This document shows positions 17,275 through 20,027 of a stretch of DNA of 20,027 nt, in pieces. The position numbers and the translations under genes were made by a program. Numbering within the stretch: the first letter of the stretch is position 1; the number at the start of each line of letters is the position of its first letter. The notes under the pieces were generated by a model that had not been told where the DNA came from, searched no databases, and saw only the letters and a list, made by a program, of their open reading frames with translations. This DNA is from Pelargonium cotyledonis (lineage: Eukaryota > Streptophyta > Magnoliopsida > Geraniales > Geraniaceae): contig JAYMTA010001441.1 of assembly GCA_036897625.1 (NCBI GenBank), positions 1-20,027 on the forward strand, read 5' to 3'.

Positions 17275-19219
17275 TCAAGGGCGAAACTTGCAGAAAGTTT
17301 TGAGCTCTTCTGCTGGTTTTTCGCCAGCATATCCACTGTCGACCCAGGCGGAGAAACCTCTTTCCATGCTTTTAACATGCTCGAAACCCTAAGTTCATCA
17401 CATATTTGATGTTAGATTAGTCCTTTACATGTTTAATAATAGACTTACGTATCGTTTGGATTGAATATTTTGTTGAGGAATGAGAATCAAGATTTCAATT
17501 CGTTCGTGTTTGTAACAAGACTTTTTGGTCATGAGAATGACTTTGAAATTTGAATATCATTCTCGGTCTGATTCTTGATTCTCATTCTCATTTCAATTCA
17601 ATCCCTAGTTTAGGAGAAACTTACTATAGCGAGAAGATCAACACAAGCACGATTCGATCTGCCCCCACTGTTGCATCCCTGTATATTGAAACTTGTGAAA
17701 ACTATTCAGGATTGCCTCTTAAAATAACCACATCAGATTGACCGGTTCAACCAGTTCGGTTGGTTAGGGCACCTGTCTGGTTGCCTTAGAACTACATGCC
17801 CAATGAACCTTATGAGAATCAGTCAAAGTCGTTTTTTAACCGGTGACCTTTTGAATAGACCGGTCATATCGACAATGGATCAACCACAGTCTGATTGATA
17901 AATCGGTCGCCGACCAAATTCGACCTTCCGGTCTGATTCTGAAAACAAATTAGGGCAACATAATTTCAAATGTGAAGGAGCAAAGTTGTTACCACAACTA
18001 GATGATCATCTTTCTTGCAAATTGAGGTCACTTGGGAGAGAAAATCAGGGTTCTTCACTTTACCTACACACCTCAATTGTTAAATAATATTTAAAAAGGT
18101 GACCGGTACGTTTTAGAGCTAGCAAATGCGTCAATGGTTTGCATGTAATCACTAATCCGACATGACAATATTGGGTTTGAGCAGGCAGTGTTTTCCGGCC
18201 TAACCCATGTAGGCGAATTCAAAATGGGTCATGGATCGACAAAAAATAGTTTGATAAACTTATTTTTAAGTTTTTTCTAATCCGATGTGTTTAAACCCGA
18301 CCCATTTGCCCATTTGCCCATTTGCCAGCCCTAGTCAGCTATAACAAAACCAAAGAACCTTCTGTTGTGATGAACATATAAGGAACATTGATTGCATCAT
18401 CAACATGTCCCTTCTTGTACTCCTCACTTGTCCTAAACATTAAACAAAAATTGATCATTTTCTTGATCTTTCCGGGAAAATAATAAATTTTCCATGACGG
18501 GCTGAGAAAATTTTCCTCTCACCTCACATCTAGATATCGATGACCGGAACTGAGGAGATTCTTGGCAGCATGTACATCCACAGTCACAACACCAGAATCT
18601 TCAATCCTATAAACATGAAGGAAACAGAAATGAACTTAAAAAGCTTTGAGATCATAGAGGAAAATCGTGAAACGAAAAATGGGACAGTTTAATAGTTCAA
18701 ACATCACGAGGATCGTTCATATTTGGAGCTATATTTTTTGTTGTTTAACTCGATAGTTCGAAGTATGAGAGAAACGAAAAAATAGTAGAAACTAAATAGA
18801 AACGTTGAGTTCAAAAACTAATAAATAAACGAGAGTCGTTTTGATAGAACATTTCAATAGCACATACATTACAAGGATCGATCATGCGTGGAGCAATATT
18901 ATGTAACTCAATAGCTCAAAACATGAAAGAAGCAAAAGTTAATACATGAGCTCATCAACAACTTCAAGATCAATGAAATAATTGAGAACCATTACAAGAT
19001 TGTTCGATAATTCAAACATCACGAGGGTTAATCATACTAAAGGTTACATGTCTCGATAACTCAAAACATGAAAAATGAAAACGCATCATAAGCTTCAAGA
19101 TCATAAAAAGTAATCGAGAATCGTCTATTACGTAACACAAACATGAAAACAAATCAATAATAGCTCATGGAAGCATCATTTTAGACTACAAAAAAATCTT
19201 ACCTTTTTGTGGCATCCAT
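17275..19219 (-). CDS. HAC1: Single-domain rhodanese, HAC1/STR17-like arsenate reductase or sulfurtransferase
   Basis: Small rhodanese-fold protein. Arabidopsis HAC1 reduces arsenate to arsenite in roots, and relatives move sulfane sulfur. Exons: 19203-19219, 18523-18606, 18359-18432, 17993-18063, 17625-17678 and 17275-17388 (stop TGA). All borders are GT-AG with matching phases, predicting 137 residues, the usual size. Read in order they give VVTVDVHAAKNLLSSGHRYL, DVRTSEEYKKGHVDDAINVP, YMFITTEGKVKNPDFLSQV, the active loop VGCNSGGRS with catalytic Cys84, ACVDLL, FSAWVDSGYAGEKP and EELKTFCKFRP. The C-terminal block is close to HAC1 as I remember it. The ATG at 19219 gives a 17-nt coding exon MDATK; no upstream in-frame ATG is visible. 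Oddities are MERGFSAW where relatives have MGGGYSAW, and a weak exon 3 donor (GTTCTT). No targeting signal is seen, so it is probably cytosolic. HAC1 versus STR17 is uncertain. Confidence 0.9.
17458..17604. mobile_element. Fold-back MITE filling most of rhodanese intron 5
   Basis: The 147-bp stretch has perfect 9-bp inverted ends GGATTGAAT (17458-17466) and ATTCAATCC (17596-17604). Longer arms pair loosely: GGAATGAGAATCAAGA on the left against the complement of TCTTGATTCTCATTCTCATTT-like sequence on the right. It makes up more than half of the 236-nt intron. Related GGATTGRRT...GAATGAGAAT sequences are common in plant genomes. No target duplication could be fixed. Confidence 0.65.
17740..17945. 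repeat. ACCGGTT/CGGTTGGTT-rich island in rhodanese intron 4
   Basis: Repeated GACCGGTTCAACCAGTTCGG, TTAACCGGTGACC, AGACCGGTCATATCG, AATCGGTCGCCGACC and TTCCGGTCTGATT words occupy most of the 314-nt intron. It belongs to the island family; no ends were determined. Confidence 0.5.
18114..18333. mobile_element. Non-autonomous hAT-like element (MITE) in rhodanese intron 3
   Basis: The left end TAGAGCTAGCAAATGCG (18114-18130) and the inverted right end TAGGGCTGGCAAATGGGC (complement of 18316-18333) match at about 15 of 20 positions and resemble the ends of the element at 16343. An 8-bp CATTTGCC tandem (three copies) has grown at the right end. The interior has CCGACATGACA, CCGGCCTAACCC and AACCCGACCC words. 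The flanking 8-mers (GTACGTTT/GTCAGCTA) match poorly, so a target duplication is not supported. Confidence 0.6.
18646..19160. repeat. Degenerate tandem repeat filling rhodanese intron 1
   Basis: Three to four diverged copies of a 130-165 bp unit lie at about 18646-18810, 18811-18968, 18969-19100 and 19101-19160 (partial). Shared order: GAGATCATA/GATCAATGA, AATCGTGAAA/GAGAACCAT, TAGTTCAAACATCACGAGG, ATCATxxxTGGAGCTAT, TAACTCGATAGTTCAAA and ACATGAAAGAA. It covers most of the 596-nt intron. Confidence 0.65.
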
Positions 19220-19282
19220 GAGTAACTTGTTGAAGATGGGAAAGAGATATGAAGAGACCAACACATGATGGTGTTTGTATGT

Positions 19283-19290
19283 ATATATAT
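19283..19290 (-). promoter_or_regulatory. Candidate TATA box of the rhodanese gene
   Basis: TATATATA lies 64-71 nt above the ATG at 19219 on the minus strand, leaving a leader of about 35-40 nt. Confidence 0.5.
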
Positions 19291-19291
19291 G

Positions 19292-19359
19292 AACTATCCA
19301 TTGACTTTTTTTTTGTTGTTGAAGAAACTATCCATTGACTTTTTTGTTTATTGTGGTGT
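19292..19359. repeat. 34-bp tandem duplication directly above the rhodanese TATA box
   Basis: AACTATCCATTGACTTTTTT occurs at 19292-19311 and again at 19326-19345, an offset of 34 nt. On the gene strand each copy carries AAAAGTCAATGGATAGTT, containing a GTCAA core of the kind found next to W-box-like sites. The near-identity implies recent duplication. Confidence 0.8.
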
Positions 19360-19410
19360 GTATTATGTCAAAAATGCAATTTACTTCAATATACAAAACA
19401 ATTTGTTGTA

Positions 19411-19430
19411 TTTTTTTTTTTTTTTTTTTT
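19411..19430. repeat. T20 homopolymer tract
   Basis: An uninterrupted run of 20 T about 200 nt above the rhodanese start codon. Confidence 0.9.
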
Positions 19431-20027
19431 ATAGAAGATGACATTATAATATTGCTCTTATGGGTTATACTTGAGCTCTAAGTAATTGGATTATTCTCAA
19501 AATGATTGCATGATTAGTTGACTTTAGCAAAGTTGACTTCAAATAATAAATATACTTTTCGTTTAGGGCAATCGATAAGTTTTAATACTTGTGGTGCGCG
19601 AAAAATTGATCGGAGTACGCTATAATCTTATATATAACATACAAACAAAACTCAATATTGAAACATTGCGTCCACGTCATACTTGTTTCATTGGCTTCTT
19701 TTGTCTATTTTGCAAATATATGAAACTTTAAAGTTGATGAAAAATGTGATATTATTATTTTTGTCAAAACTATGAAGAACTCAAATATAATTGTTGAAAT
19801 ATTTCGTGAAACTCAGTTTGCAAATTTGTTGGATCTCATATATTGTTTGTTTAGAAGCTCTAATAATACTATTTATGTTGAAATAGTTGAAATCAATAAA
19901 TTAACAAATGAATATAAGCCCACCAAAGCAAGATGGTAATTGATGTATTCGTACTTCTTGCATTTGTTTGCATTTTTTGATAAGGGAAAGTTGATGTGAT
20001 AAGGGCAAGTTGATAGTCAAACTAAAA
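19431..20027. other. AT-rich right-edge stretch without a recognised gene
   Basis: I see no family match, RNA gene or clear repeat. Near the edge, TAAGGGAAAGTTGAT and TAAGGGCAAGTTGAT (about 19981 and 19999) form a short 18-bp-offset repeat. Confidence 0.55.

Noticed and set aside
17034-17378. Minus-strand open frame MLKAWKEVSPPG...
   Set aside because: It is an out-of-frame shadow of rhodanese exon 6 running into the 3' flank.
1-20027. tRNA, rRNA, CRISPR array, operon-like cluster or toxin system
   Set aside because: No such structure was seen on either strand; the genes are intron-rich, functionally unrelated plant genes.

Overview
The window is nuclear DNA of a flowering plant, almost certainly a eudicot. 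It is AT-rich, its genes are broken by many GT-AG introns, and all four encoded proteins belong to plant families. I cannot name the species. By spliced-exon reading I find four protein genes. One of them, a small rhodanese, is so finely split that none of its exons makes an open frame of useful length.

Layout, left to right. (1) 601-2557, minus strand: the 5' half (exons 1-5) of an AUX1/LAX auxin influx carrier, closest to LAX2; the rest lies beyond the left edge. (2) 2558-5566: about 3 kb without a gene, holding the LAX promoter and a 32-bp tandem repeat. (3) 5567-10617, minus: a complete eight-exon GH10 endo-xylanase with signal peptide, CBM22-like N-terminal region and both catalytic glutamates. 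(4) 10618-13009: its promoter, a tRNA-derived SINE, an A26 tract, and the promoter of the next gene with six site II motifs. (5) 13010-16922, plus: a complete seven-exon, membrane-anchored cyclophilin (CYP21-1 type) with a 24-nt micro-exon. (6) 17275-19219, minus: a complete six-exon single-domain rhodanese of the HAC1/STR17 (arsenate reductase/sulfurtransferase) type, convergent with the cyclophilin. (7) 19220-20027: its promoter and AT-rich DNA.

The genes do not form a pathway: they cover auxin uptake, cell-wall xylan, endomembrane protein folding and thiol/arsenate chemistry. From memory, LAX2 (At2g21050) and HAC1 (At2g21045) are neighbours in Arabidopsis, so the window looks like a conserved block with other genes between them.

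The accessory content is in the introns: two SINE-like insertions (one with a perfect 12-bp target duplication), a fossil TRIM-like LTR array, a fold-back MITE that fills most of one intron, degenerate tandem repeats, and many CGGGT/CCCGA/CACGA-rich islands. Two of these islands have matching inverted ends of the form TAGRGSTGGYAAATG, and one is flanked by a 7-8 bp duplication. They therefore look like non-autonomous hAT elements, which may explain the whole island family. I found no clearly new biochemical system.
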